Source: Loripinus fragilis
Taxonomy: Eukaryota; Mollusca; Bivalvia; Lucinida; Lucinidae
Assembly: GCA_964019695.1 (NCBI GenBank)
Contig: OZ026516.1
Location: 101,060,368-101,124,367, forward strand
Direction: 5' to 3'
Length of the DNA stretch: 64,000 nt
The stretch's first letter is position 1; the number at the start of each line of letters is the position of its first letter. Shown here piece after piece: positions 29,318 through 40,026 of the stretch. A program made the translations under genes and the position numbers. A model generated the notes under the pieces. The model had not been told where the DNA came from and did no database searches. It saw nothing but the letters and a program-made list of their open reading frames with translations.

Positions 29318-29957
29318 CCAGTGACCTATATTAGAGTGACTGAAAACTCCAATGAAATATCAATACTCAACTCAAATAACTCTGTCGGCATCTTACACAG
29401 GTAAATAAGGGAAAATGGATATCATTTATCCACACGATTTGCTTTTACCGCAATTTTGGAATACACAGCGTAATTCCTCTAACACCTTTACAAACACCGA
29501 ATAGTATAATAACAATAATAATTAATCATAGGGCATCATAGTCTATGAATATTGATCAATGGAGACACGGACATAGCCAAGTTTAAAGCTTTAATCGTCA
29601 CAGTGAAAGAGGTATTGTTGAGCCATTTTTGACAATTTCTGCAACTTTCATAAAATTGCAGATATTTACATGGTCATAACTCAGTAGAATTAGATTTAAC
29701 ATTGCAGAAACATAACATTTGGCAATATTTCATATACGTTTTTTCGATTGTTATTAACAAGATATACCAATAAGCAATATTTACGACGAAGTACGCTCTT
29801 CAATGTACCTATAAATGCAGCGGTTTCTCAAGCTGCATCGCCATTTTGTGTGTGTGTGATGAAAGGCGCACCAGGTATAAAGTCAAGTGACACATGCCCC
29901 GACATACCTTTATGGCTGAAAAATGAAGTGTCCAGTCACTCTAATATTGGTCACTGG
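29318..29957. mobile_element. 640-bp TIR element with TTGGA target duplication
   Basis: 25-bp terminal inverted repeats with one mismatch, beginning CCAGTGACC and continuing through ATATTAGAGTGACTG. The 5-bp direct repeat TTGGA flanks it (29313-29317 and 29958-29962). The 84-residue open frame inside (29748-30002) crosses the right end and is not a transposase. Superfamily undetermined. Confidence 0.85.
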
Positions 29958-30089
29958 TTGGACCAAATAGCTTTTGCTGAAGCTTATCACTTTGCTTCTT
30001 GATAAGATATGGAAGAGTCCACAGAATAGTTTTTCTTCCAAACTGCAAATCTGGATGAACCAAATCGGATGCACAGAAATATGTTACAT
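29941..30089 (-). pseudogene. Orphan minus-strand exon ending inside a transposon
   Basis: On the minus strand an acceptor (aatatgaatttaacag) opens a frame of 48 codons: VTYFCASDLVHPDLQFGRKT, ILWTLPYLIKKQSDKLQQKL and FGPT, then SDQY and TAG. The last four residues and the stop come from the TIR of the element at 29318-29957. Removing that element would join the frame to THstop, so insertion replaced the final residues. The composition looks coding, but I recognise no family and found no matching upstream exon on the minus strand. It may be a terminal exon of a real gene or a fossil of a repeat-borne gene. Confidence 0.4.
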
Positions 30090-30177
30090 CTGTTAAATTC
30101 ATATTAAATTTATTAACACAATAGAAAAACAATAACATATTAACTTACAATAGTTTACTACTAACCTTATTACCATT

Positions 30178-31432
30178 TTTAGCACACCTGAGCGGATGGG
30201 TCATGGGTGAGCTAATAGTATACCAGTTCCGTCATCATTCCATATTTTCAAACATCTTAGCATCTGAAACCACTTGGCCAATTAAACCCAAATTTCATAT
30301 AGAAACTCCTTAGGATGTGGGAATGAAAGTTTGTTCAAATGGTCCAGGTCACATGACAGAGATGGCCGCCATGCCGATATATGGTAAAAACCCTTTAAAA
30401 ATCTTCACCAGAACCAGAAGGCTGATGACCTTGAGACTTGGTATGTAGCATAGGGGATGTGGGGCCTACCAAGTTTGTTCAAATGATGATCGTAGATTGA
30501 CCTTGACTTACTTAACGTCACATACAAATTTGCTTCCTAATGCATTTAAATGGGGAAATTTTTGAAAAGTTGATTTTTTGAAAACTATTGAAGCCAAAGT
30601 CATTATTCTCACTTGATGTGTTTAACCTATTGTGACAGTGGCTATACATAAGTTCCAAAGGTCAAGCAAGGTTGACCTTTCAGCCAAGGTCGCTCATATT
30701 GGAGTCCCATCAATATATTAAAACAGTTTTCTCAGAAACCATTATGCCAATCAAACTTAAATTTCTTATGAAGACTCCTTTTGATAAGTTAGCCAAAATA
30801 ATATACAAATTGTTCTGGTCACATGACCAAGATGGCCGATATGCCCATATAAGGTAAAAACCCTCTAAAAATCTCCAGAACCAGAAGGCAGATGACCTTA
30901 GGATTTGGTATGTAGCATTTGGGATGTGGGGCCTACCAAGTTTGTTCAAATGATGAATCTGGGTTGACCTTGACCTTTTTTCAACAAGGCTAAATTTGAT
31001 TCCTAATGTATTTATATTTGGAAAAATCTTGAAATGTTCATTTTTCTTTTACTGTTTAAGCAGAATTCATGATACTTGCATGAAATGTTAAGCCTAATGA
31101 GACACTGGTTTTATATAAGTACCAAAGGTTAAGCTGACCTTTGACCTTTCATCCAAAGCTGACCTTTGACCTTTCATCCAAGGCCACTCATTTTGTACTG
31201 ACACATACATATCTAAACATTTTCTCAGAAAGCACTGGGCTGTTTGAACTCCAATTTCATATGGAGTATTCAGTAGATAAAACAATATAAATATGATATT
31301 TTTTAGTTCACTTGACCAAAATGGCTGCCATGCCCATATATGATAAAACAAAATATGTTTAAATAATAAGCCTTAGCTGACCTTGACCTATTTTAACATT
31401 TTAAGGAGATCAGGTGAGTGCTTCAGGTCCTC
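30178..31432 (+). mobile_element. TCCG-type element variant with ~470-bp repeated body
   Basis: Self-complementary leader (tagcacacctgagc ... gggtgagcta), a single ttccgtcatc instead of a long microsatellite, then repeated segments with atgccaatcaaacttaaatt, aagatggccgatatgcccat, agaaccagaaggcagatgac and gcctaccaagtttgttcaaa. The right end ggagatcaggtgagtgcttc is roughly inverse to the leader. No coding frame. Confidence 0.65.
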
Positions 31433-31617
31433 TAGTATTTTATTGTTTGAAATGAAAAACATATCAAGAGCTTTCAATGTCTGTGTTCAGCAATGGTTAT
31501 GAATTCTTTTTAGTGTTGAGATTTTGGGTTGTATATTTTGGGCTTTAAATGAGAAAACTTTTTTTGTTGCATGACATTAGCAAAGGTGCTGAGCAGAATG
31601 CGCATTCACACAGTCTG

Positions 31618-31860
31618 GGCCCGAGGTTATAAAGCTTTTTTCATGCTCAACTCAGCTGAGCAAAAAATTTATCCTGCTCATAAATGTAAAAATGCCAACA
31701 ATTGTTGGCATTTTGACATTTTTTAGCATGATAAATACAACAGCTGAGAGACTTAAAGCAAAATATTTCTTCATTTGTCGGTATTTTAGTTTTTATTAGC
31801 AGTTGAAATATCGATCTCAGTTGAGTTGAGCATGAAAAAAGTTTTATAACCTCAAGGCCT
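31618..31860 (+). mobile_element. Family H MITE, complete
   Basis: gcccgaggttataaagc ... gagcatgaaaaaagttttat, with the central palindrome aatgccaacaattgttggca. Confidence 0.75.
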
Positions 31861-31924
31861 GATCAGCACCCTTGTTCTTCACCATTTGGAAAGTATGATA
31901 GCTACATGAAGTCTTGCTACAAGC

Positions 31925-32010
31925 AAACTTTCAAGCTTCTTGCTAGTCTCTGTAGCTGAGCAGGCTGAGTTGAGCCTCACCGGGTCCCAAACCCAGAAGA
32001 CAGGGTTTCT
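31925..32010. mobile_element. Family L fragment
   Basis: gctagtctctgtagctgagc and agacagggtttctcatgtc match one half of family L. Confidence 0.5.
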
Positions 32011-32224
32011 CATGTCAGATCCCATATATCACCTTTAATACTAACTTATCTATTAGCTTCATATGAATAATCTTCTTGTCAGTTTGTTTTATCAAGTTAA
32101 ATTCTCAGCAAAAAAAGCATTCTTTTGGCATGCAGAGTTCTCAACAAATGAAACAGCTAGTCTAAGTACATTAAACATGTTACAACAAATATTGAAATTT
32201 TTCAGAACAGAAACATTGTTATAA

Positions 32225-32465
32225 CAAATGACTCTTGACGTGAGAAAACCTGTCTTCCCTGGTTTGCGAGCAACAAAGGCGCAGACCAGCCAGCACATAT
32301 ACGCAGTTTGATCAGCCCCTTTGTTATTCACTTATTGGAAAGTATCATATCTAGACTTGCTGCAAGGGAAATTTCATTTTTCTTGCTAGTCTCTGTAGCC
32401 AAGGAGACTGGTTTGAGTCTCGTTTTGTCGGAAACCCTGAAGACAGGCTTTGTCATGTCAAGGCC
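32225..32465. mobile_element. Family L TIR element
   Basis: Ends tgacgtgagaaaacctgtct and agacaggctttgtcatgtca are inverse. Between them are the phrases acgcagtttgatcagcccc and gctagtctctgtagccaagg. Copy at 39,811. Confidence 0.65.
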
Positions 32466-32579
32466 CAAATGAAAATCTCAGAAAATTAAATATTGATTTA
32501 ATAGATTCCATTCTCATCATATGTAAGAATTAATTGTTATAAAAATGCAGTTCTTAGTAGGCTATGCTTGTTGTTACAA

Positions 32580-32812
32580 ATACTGTCATGCCAACCAAGA
32601 GTGACAGTGACGTAATACTTTGTTTAGAATTTCTAAGTAAAACACAAACGTGTACACTTCACTTAAGCTAATGTTAATCAATATATCACTTGTGTATTAA
32701 TCCTTTCCTGAGGATAGGATAAATACACAAGTGATCTATATAAGTCCCTGTTAACTTTGTCAACAAAAAATGAAGTCAATGTTACTCTTGGCTGGCAGGA
32801 CAGTACAATAGA
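32580..32812. mobile_element. Family M palindromic MITE
   Basis: Outer inverse ends gccaaccaagagtgacagtg and gttactcttggctggcagg; inner inverse pair cacttgtgtattaatcc and ggataaatacacaagtg. Copy at 36,905. Confidence 0.75.
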
Positions 32813-33314
32813 CCCCTTTCCCATTATCGGATTTTACCTGTATCACGTGATATCGGCTGACCAGTCCAACAATTGGACTACTTCCGGTATATGAAGCTGT
32901 ATTAACTTACTACTAATTTTGCATGCATTTCACTTATATTCATAACGCTTAAAACACCACACAAAAGGAAAATGACAATTAAATGTACCACAATTACATA
33001 TGATGACAAAAAGAGTTAATTTTATTTCAAATTTATATAATTACGCTGAGACGTCGCGCACAGTATTGGCGTACAAAACGGGTTTTTGCATTTTTACTCT
33101 TTACAGGAACAGATTTTTGATGTTCTAGTCATTTTTTTGTTTTGAAACTAGAGGTGTAGGTGTGCCTCGTTAAGAGTTTATTGATTCTTAGTTTTTAGTT
33201 ATCAAAACAGTTAAAGGAGAGCCCAATAACTCAAAATTTGAGGGTAAAACCTCTGTAACTCTGTAACAATAGCGCTGTGGTAGGCATACGCGAACGCGTA
33301 TTACAACGCCATTT

Positions 33315-33322
33315 TGACGTCA
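33315..33322. promoter_or_regulatory. Perfect CRE palindrome upstream of the microgene
   Basis: TGACGTCA, 85 bases before the start codon of the 33407 frame, in a locally CpG-rich stretch (acgcgaacgcgtattac) with further CRE half sites (aacgtcacc, aacgtcat) and a CCAAT about 100 bases upstream. CREB/ATF proteins bind this motif; function here is inferred. Confidence 0.45.
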
Positions 33323-33406
33323 ATTATTACTGGATTTAGTCTATGTCAGGCCTGAAACGTCACCGTTCAACGTCATATCCAGTTTGTTGTTTATTTCTCT
33401 ACAACG

Positions 33407-34086
33407 ATGTCTCAGAAAGTTAAGTTTTGTAAAATAAAATCTGTAACTCGTGACAAAAAACGCGCGAAAGATACAGGCATGGTCTCTTCGGTAAGCAATT
33501 TTGTAATCTTGATGGCGTTTTATTGACAAAATGTTTGTTTGTTTAAAATGTACTTTTTCCGTTGTGAAAGTTAATCGAAAAATATTTGCATTGCCGCTTT
33601 CCATTTAAAAATGTTCAACAAAGTCCCAAGTCTTAAAATTTGTTACCAAAACACAATTTTCAATAAAATAAATACACATACTCTTGAAATTTAAGCATAG
33701 CTTTAATAATGACAATGAATCTCACTAGAAAATTATATCTCTACAATGTACCTTGCTTGCTTACTTATAAATGCGGTATATGAAGTTTATCCGCCGAAAA
33801 ATAAAGAAAATGTTGACATTTACCCTGGTCTTAAATTTTGTTACCGGCGGTAAAAATGACGTTAAGCAAAGAAACGTCAATGAGGGATTTGAGAATAAGC
33901 TGCCGTTCTCAGTTTTGTTGTGTATGCGTGTATACTAAGTTAGAAATACTGATTCTGACCTTCATTGATGTTTTAAAGCTATAAAACAATTTTCATATAT
34001 TTTACCAGCGAATGAAAGTCTCTCTAGAAGCAAGACGTCTAGCTAAGTATAAGAAGAAGAAGAAAGAAATTAGCTTCGCGACGTGA
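33407..34086 (+). CDS. Putative two-exon gene for a 53-residue basic microprotein
   Basis: Exon 1 (33407-33490) starts acgATG and ends at donor gtaagc. Exon 2 (34009-34086) follows acceptor catatattttaccag and ends with TGA. Both are in phase 0. The product is MSQKVKFCKIKSVTRDKKRA, KDTGMVSSRMKVSLEARRLA, then KYKKKKKEISFAT: 14 Lys and 5 Arg against 4 acidic residues, with a run of five lysines that could act as a nuclear or nucleolar signal. No signal peptide or membrane helix. Upstream CRE and CpG-rich sequence give a plausible promoter. The gene lies inside two nested inverted-repeat units, so it may be a captured host fragment or an element's own gene. I recognise no family; chance splicing of two short frames cannot be excluded. 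Confidence 0.35.
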
Positions 34087-34203
34087 CAATTTGACGTTAC
34101 GTTTTGTACGCCAATACTGTGCGCGCCGTCTGAACGAAGCCTTGCAGACTTTTATTCAAGTGGTACGCGTACCGGCATATATTTCCACAATTATTTACGC
34201 TGC

Positions 34204-34433
34204 TGCTGACAAAGGCCCTGATGAGATGATGTGTTTCCCTGCGAGTTTACACTATTTATTAATTTTCCCAACAAGAATGTCAAAATTATCACAGAAATCG
34301 GTGTGTCTTTATGCGAGCTTTTCCAAGAAAGGATGTCTTTATATCGCCATATATGCAAACTTTTTCCAAAGGGAGAATGAATGGATAGTGTAGACCCACG
34401 GGGAAACACATTTCTCCAAGGCCTTCATCAGCA
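34204..34433. mobile_element. Foldback MITE of ~230 bp
   Basis: Left gctgacaaaggccctgatga, gatgtgtttccctgcgag, tttacactat. Right is the inverse: atagtgtagacccacgggga, aacacatttctccaagg, ccttcatcagc. The small open frames in it are incidental. Confidence 0.7.
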
Positions 34434-34434
34434 A

Positions 34435-35390
34435 CGGGAATAATAGGGAACTGTCTGCCTGTTTCACAAACGTCTCATTTTAGCCAAAAATCATTAGAAG
34501 TTGTAGCAATAGAGTAAAACCTCGACAACTCGGACGCTGGTACATCGAAGCATCCACATATGTCAAATAGAATATAAGAATCATTGGATTGCGAATATAG
34601 GGTTTATTTCTTACGATGCAATGTTTCGTTGGTACTTAAAAGAACCGTCTCAACGAAACGCCTGTTTTTGTGTATTCAAACGCATATTTTTATAAGACTC
34701 GGGCCGAGTGTAAGATTAGAGGAGAATTATAACTTTTTGATTCAATTTGATTTGCAACCAAACTCCTTTTAGCTCAAACTACTTAAAGCTCGCTGTGAAA
34801 TGTATGAAACCCATGGCACTTCGAGTTGAAAAGAATGAATACTAACTTTAAATGAGCCCCTATTTGTAGATAACCAGTTACGTAAAGGCATAGGTTTTGA
34901 AATTTGGAACCGCATATGCGCACAAAACTGAATGTCGGGTAACTCATATATGAACGCCGAATGTTAATAGAAACGTTTAAAAAGTGTTTCTACAGTATCT
35001 TTTTTTATAGCTTCGAGTTGTAAGTCATTTGGGAACATTAACAGATCTAAATTATTAAGTTACTTGAATGATTTTCGGGTAGAATTTCTATAGAGATGAA
35101 ATACATCTAAACGTTTCAAATAAACAGCAATTTGTATTCATTTTACTATTCTGGGGCCACTGAATGTACGCACCAAAATTTGCGATCCACTGTAGTCTAG
35201 CTATTAAGAACTTAAGAACGGAATCGCTACTATTCTTATTGTCGAAAGAAGATAAATTTATATTTTCATATTATACATTTTATAAGTATTCCGTATTTTT
35301 TTTTACTATACATGTACATGTAATAAGCGTAAATATGCTAAGATTTCGAACTATTATAAAAAACGGCGCAGATTCAAGCAGACTCTAGAG
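34435..35390. other. Unassigned sequence inside the 3.2-kb unit
   Basis: Includes a partial family B unit (34610-34700, gaaccgtctcaacgaaacg) and, at about 34,516, aaaacctcgacaactcgg, which resembles a pogo-type terminus. Short open frames show no recognisable protein. Confidence 0.4.
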
Positions 35391-35540
35391 AGCGCACAGA
35401 CTCGCGAGAGTCTTCGCTGCTCGCACACACAGGGTCTTTCTAGTAGAACACACACACACACACTATGGATGTAGGTGAAGATTCAGCCTCAAGCCCCGGG
35501 GCCCGCGTGATAAGTTTGTGTGGGCGTTTTGGAGGCTTTT
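35390..35540 (+). repeat. Family Q-related fragment with CA microsatellite
   Basis: gctcgcacacacagggtc, acacacacacacacactatg and gatgtaggtgaagattcagc resemble 8,458-8,530 (gctcgcacacactgcaaag, atggatgtagataaag). Confidence 0.45.
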
Positions 35541-36283
35541 TCATATATATGTGATAAGTAGACGTCTAGCTGGGCTTCTGATCAACTTCAAAGAAAGCGA
35601 CTGGTCATGTGTGCCGAAGTTCTAAAGACACGTGTGCAAGATTTTATTGATTTCATAGGGCCCCCGGGCGTTCATTGAAGAACCGGATGCAATTTGGGCC
35701 AGCACAAAATAAAATGTATCTTATAACTCAGTGGACAGTGTACAAATGTAACCATAAATGGCCATCGTGACACGCAGTCTTGTCAGACTCTTCAATTAAT
35801 ATTGCCGTTTTTTTATTTCATTAAATAAAATTTAAACCAATATATAGAAGTTCAATAAAGTGAGCTCAACAGTCAGTATATGCTGCTTTATACCGGAAGT
35901 AGTCCAATTGCTGAACAGGCCAGCCGATGTCACGTGATATAGGTAAAATCCGATAATGGGAAACTCCTCTATTCTCAGCAAATGAAATGAAATAATTATT
36001 TGCTATGAAAAATGCAATTCCCAGGTAACGAAACGTTTATACAGGTAATGATGCTTTGAAAAACTGGACCTTGCTTTGTTTCTAGTTATTGTTTGTGTCA
36101 GAACATTGGATAAGAGCTATATCAAAAAAAAAAAATCCCCCAAAAAACATATCTATATCTTGTGGGTCCACATTCATGAGACACTTTGAGTAAGAATAAC
36201 AAGAAATATATTCATGGGGAAATTTTAGAAAACATTTTTGGCCACATTTTTGGCCAAAGAAAGGCTTTTTATCTTAAGATATA

Positions 36284-36522
36284 TGAGCCATGACATGAGA
36301 TTACCAACAATATGGTATGAGCGACCAGCAAAGCCTCAGATCAGCCTGCACATACGCACAGTCTGATCAGAGCCTTTGCTAGTCGCTTGAATATTCTATG
36401 AATGTTAAACTACTGTCTGAACAGCATTTGGAGTTTCTAAGATTAAAAGGAGGCTGCACAGGCTGGTCTGAGTCTACATTTGTCAAAATGCCACATGGTT
36501 GGAAATCACATGTCACGGCTCA
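36284..36522 (+). mobile_element. Family E MITE, complete
   Basis: tgagccatgacatgagatta ... ggaaatcacatgtcacggct then ca. One of the cleanest copies. Confidence 0.75.
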
Positions 36523-36635
36523 TCTTATGTATGTTCCTACCATATTTATTCCAAATATGTGGACACCTTACCTTTTTACTGTAGTTATCGTAAAATTTTA
36601 AGTATGTCTTTGACTACCTGATTAAGTGTGTAAAT

Positions 36636-36719
36636 TGTAGAGTTTGATGTAAAACAGTGTAAACCCTGATCAGACTGCTGTCTGATCAGGGCTTAAACTG
36701 TTTTACATCAAACTCTACA
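36636..36719. repeat. Hairpin with ~38-bp arms (family D core)
   Basis: tgtagagtttgatgtaaaac, agtgtaaaccctgatcagac, then tgct, then gtctgatcagggcttaaact, gttttacatcaaactctaca. A partial third copy of the core follows (gactgctgtctgatcagggt). Confidence 0.85.
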
Positions 36720-36904
36720 TTTTACACACAGACTGCTGTCTGATCAGGGTTCACTCTATTTTAAGAGTAGTCTGATCTGGTTTAAATTTAGGGCTGTTGT
36801 CCCATTATTTAGGGTAAATACCACAGGGGCCAGTCCAGCTTTACATTATGCAATGTTTGCTAATTTACTGAAATAGAATCTAGAAAACAAGAGAGCTACT
36901 CACC

Positions 36905-37127
36905 TGCCAGTCAAGAGTGACAGTGACATCTTTGTTTACAAAGTTATCAAGGAATTCTAATCAATAGATTACTTGTGTATTAATCCTTTCCGCAGGATAG
37001 GATTAAAACAAATGTGATCTATCGATTAATGTTAGCTCAAGTGGAGTGTACAAGTTAATGTTTTACTTAACAATTGTAATCAAAATACTATGTCACTGTC
37101 ACTCTTGGCTGGCTGGACAGTATCATT
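36905..37127. mobile_element. Family M palindromic MITE
   Basis: gccagtcaagagtgacagtg ... gtcactgtcactcttggctg, with inner inverse pair tagattacttgtgtattaat and attaaaacaaatgtgatcta. Confidence 0.75.
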
Positions 37128-37129
37128 AA

Positions 37130-37350
37130 TTTTTGAAAGAGACTATAGAATAAACAAAGGAACTATCTTTAAAATTATGAAATAGACTATAAAATAAACA
37201 AGGGAACTATTTTTACATTTTGAAATAGACTATAAAATGAACAAGGGAACTATCTTGAAAATTATGTAATAGACTGTAAAATGAACAAGGGGGGCTATTT
37301 TTATCAAATAGACTATGAAATAAACAAGAGAGCTATCATTTAATTTAATA
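37130..37350 (+). repeat. Four to five tandem ~50-bp units
   Basis: Unit: gaaatagactataaaataaa, caagggaactatttttac and attttgaaa. Confidence 0.75.
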
Positions 37351-37765
37351 TTTTCTTGCATACATTAAAAACTGGCCTGGTCCCTGTTGTAAATATGATA
37401 TTTTTGTTGATGCATAATAAAGATCTATTTTTGATAATTGATAATACTCTTAGCATTTGACTTGTATATAAGTTATACACATATCATGATAACATTAATT
37501 TTACTGTTTAAACAGTACAACTCAAACATTCCAGTTTTCACATTGACTTTGTAGTTATATTTGTCGGATTAAGAATCTCTGTATCCAAGATTTTACAATT
37601 TGATCTGTTGTGATTTTTATTATTATTTTACACTTGCCTAGTTGTATAAGCAGCAATATTTGTTAGATTGTAGAAAGTCTCTTATAAATCCCGAAAAAGT
37701 CTTATTTCTGGTTTTCTTGCCAGGCACTATGGAACTGGGGCTAGCTGAAATTTTAAGTCATACAT
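37351..37765. other. Unassigned AT-rich sequence
   Basis: No repeat family, exon or RNA gene recognised. A 60-residue open frame from 37,642 runs into the family C copy. Confidence 0.4.
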
Positions 37766-37769
37766 TGCA

Positions 37770-38135
37770 CACCCTCTATAACGCTATGTTTGGGGTCCAT
37801 ATGAATGGACCAGGTTATAAGTGAATCATGATATAAAGGGAAATTTTACAAAGGAACGATAGGAAAGTGACCATTATATGGTCATTTTCCTATAATTCCT
37901 TTGTAAAATTATGGTCATTTTCCTGTAATTTCTATGTAAAATTTACGGTCATTTTCCTATAATTCCTTCGTAAAATTATGGTCATTTACCTATAATTTCT
38001 TTGTAAAATGTATGGTCATTTTCCTATAATTCCTTTGTAAAAATTCTATGGTGAAAAAAATTGGGAGCCAAGATCGTGTTGTTATGTCCAAAATTTGTGG
38101 TATAACAAAGTGTGTTATAGAAGGACTACACTGTA
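37770..38135 (+). mobile_element. Family C pogo/Tigger-like MITE with internal tandem repeat
   Basis: caccctctataacgctatgt at the left and gtgtgttatagaaggactac at the right are inverse in outline. Inside, 37860-38045 holds about five units of ~38 bp (tatggtcattttcctataat, then tcctttgtaaaat). Confidence 0.6.
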
Positions 38136-38319
38136 TCATGAAATTCTTATGATTCAGAGGACATTTCATGAAAATAACGTGAATAATGAACAAGTTTGTG
38201 GACTTGTTTTAATGAAAATTCAAGAAAAAAGGATTAAAATTTTGCCAACACAAACCTTCAAAATGAGGCTGAAATCAGGAACAAGACTTTTTAGGCAAAG
38301 GAGTATTGCTTTTTTCATG

Positions 38320-38480
38320 TCTCCATTGGTGAAAGTTTTCCGGATTATTTCTGAATTCAGTATTTCTGAGGCAGACTTTCTATAGAAAGTCAACCTCAAA
38401 ATTCTGGAATCCTGAATAAAGGAATTCTGAGGCAGACTTGCTATGGAAAGTCAGCCTGAAAATTCTGAAATAGGCAGATT
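38320..38480 (+). mobile_element. Family G MITE, rearranged partial copy
   Basis: ggtgaaagttttccggatta and two versions of gactttctatagaaagtcaa and ttgctatggaaagtcagcc. Right half missing. Confidence 0.5.
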
Positions 38481-38498
38481 GTAATAACTTTAATTTGA

Positions 38499-38723
38499 GC
38501 CATGGCATGAGATTTCCAACAATGTGGTATGTGCGACCAGCAAAGCCTCAGATCAGCCTGCGCATACGCCTTTGCTTGTCGCTTGAATATTCTATGACTG
38601 TTAAGTTACTGACTGAACATCCTTTGGAGTTTCTAAGCTTAAAAGGAGGCTGCACGGGCTCGTCTGAGTCTACCCTTTTCAAAATGTCAAATTGTTTGAA
38701 ATCTCATGCCGCGGCTCATTTAA
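38499..38723 (+). mobile_element. Family E MITE
   Basis: gagccatggcatgagatttc ... ttgaaatctcatgccgcggc then tca. A 12-base deletion in the middle relative to the 36,284 copy. Confidence 0.7.
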
Positions 38724-38952
38724 TTTCAGCTTATCTAAAGACAATATGCCAACTAAACTTGAAATGTTGTAGTTCTTTTGTGTGTGCAAGTTTTGTAATT
38801 CAGGAGGATGCTTACACCTATGTGTCTCTTCTTTTAGAATTGTATTACTGAACTCAATTTTAATGTCTCCCCTTAAAGCTTTCATTTAAGCAGTTTTAGT
38901 TTACTAATTTGCAAGGCTAGTTATATTCAGAATATATATATCCATTATAATA

Positions 38953-39192
38953 TGAGCTACGACATGTGATTTCCAACAATGTGGCATTTTGACAAGTGTA
39001 GACTCAGACGAGCCTGTGCAGCGTCCTGTTAAGCTTAGAACCTCCAAAAGATGTTCGGTCAGTAGCTTGACAGTCATAGAATATTCAAGCGACGAGCAAA
39101 GGCTCTGATCAGACTGCGCATATGCGCAGGCTGATCTGAGCCTTTGCTGGTCGCACATACAACATTGTTGAAAATCTCATGCACTGGCTCAT
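38953..39192 (-). mobile_element. Family E MITE, inverted
   Basis: gagctacgacatgtgatttc ... ttgttgaaaatctcatgcac then tggctca. It lies 230 bp from the copy at 38499 in opposite orientation. Confidence 0.7.
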
Positions 39193-39447
39193 ATTATTTC
39201 AGTTACTAGACAAGTTGTGAGGAAAAAAGGAGGGAGAGAGGTAGTGCCTTCCAAAATAGGGAAACTCGCTATTTATGTGGGAGACTTGTTAGGTATGCTC
39301 TAATATTGCATTTACAACAGTCCTTTATTTATATCGATAGACAATAAGTGCCTTTTCCAGCACCATGCACATACTAGGCTTGGTTGTGTCTTTGTTGTAC
39401 ACACATATTCTATGAGCCAATTTCTCATATTGTGTTTGGTAAATACA

Positions 39448-39690
39448 TGGGTGAAAGTTTTCAGGATTATTCCTTAGTTCAGGATTTTGAGGCTGACTTT
39501 CCACAGAAAGTCAGCCTCAAAATGCTGAACTAAGGAGACCATAATAGCTTCTCTGATTATTTATTATCAGTCTGTCCAAGGACATTTGACCATTTAAACT
39601 TGAAACTGTGAATATTCAGTGGGCATACTGCAAATTTTAAGAATGGAGTTTCGAAAGTTCAGGATTTTGGAAATTTTGAACCTTCACCCA
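39448..39690 (+). mobile_element. Family G MITE, complete
   Basis: gggtgaaagttttcaggatt, ggctgactttccacagaaag, then gtcagcctcaaaatgctgaa ... ggattttggaaattttgaac, then ttcacccat. Confidence 0.75.
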
Positions 39691-39810
39691 TGTAAATAAG
39701 GATTTAGTTATCTGCACATGCTTGCCTCACTTTTTCTACTGTATGCAATTTATTACTTTTCTATAGTATGCGATTTAGAATCTCTCCATGGCAATTTGTA
39801 GATGGGCTTG

Positions 39811-40026
39811 GACACAGGAAAACCTGTCTTCGGGGTTTCCGACAAAGCAAGACTCTAACCAGTCTCCTCAGCTACAGAGACTAGATAGAAAATTGGAATT
39901 TCACCTATAGCAAGTTTAGATATCATACTAATCAATAAGGCACTGATCAGACTGCGCAGATGCGCAGGCTGGTCTGCACCTTTGTTGTTCGCAAACCCCC
40001 AAAGACAGGTTTTCTCGCGTCGAGGC
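39811..40026. mobile_element. Family L TIR element
   Basis: cacaggaaaacctgtcttcg ... aagacaggttttctcgcgtc, with inner tgatcagactgcgcagatgc then gcaggctgg. Confidence 0.7.

Larger units (their letters stand above)
33052..34128. mobile_element. Inner ~1.08-kb unit with ~30-bp inverted repeats
   Basis: Left: gagacgtcgcgcacagtatt, then ggcgtacaaaac. The right is the inverse: gttttgtacgccaatactgt, then gcgcgccgtctg. Two or three mismatches. The putative microgene lies entirely within. No duplication of target bases was confirmed. Confidence 0.6.
32816..35975. mobile_element. 3.2-kb unit bounded by ~80-bp inverted repeats
   Basis: Left end: cccattatcggattttacct, gtatcacgtgatatcggctg, aattggactacttccggtat. 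The right end is the inverse: ataccggaagtagtccaatt, gatgtcacgtgatatagg, taaaatccgataatggg. About nine in ten bases match by eye. Either one large TIR element or two solo inverted copies around unrelated DNA. It encloses the inner TIR unit at 33052 and the two-exon microgene. Confidence 0.6.

Noticed and set aside
29748..30002. 84-residue plus-strand frame
   Set aside because: It lies mostly in the non-coding interior of the 29318 element and crosses its border; opposite-strand evidence for the orphan exon is better.
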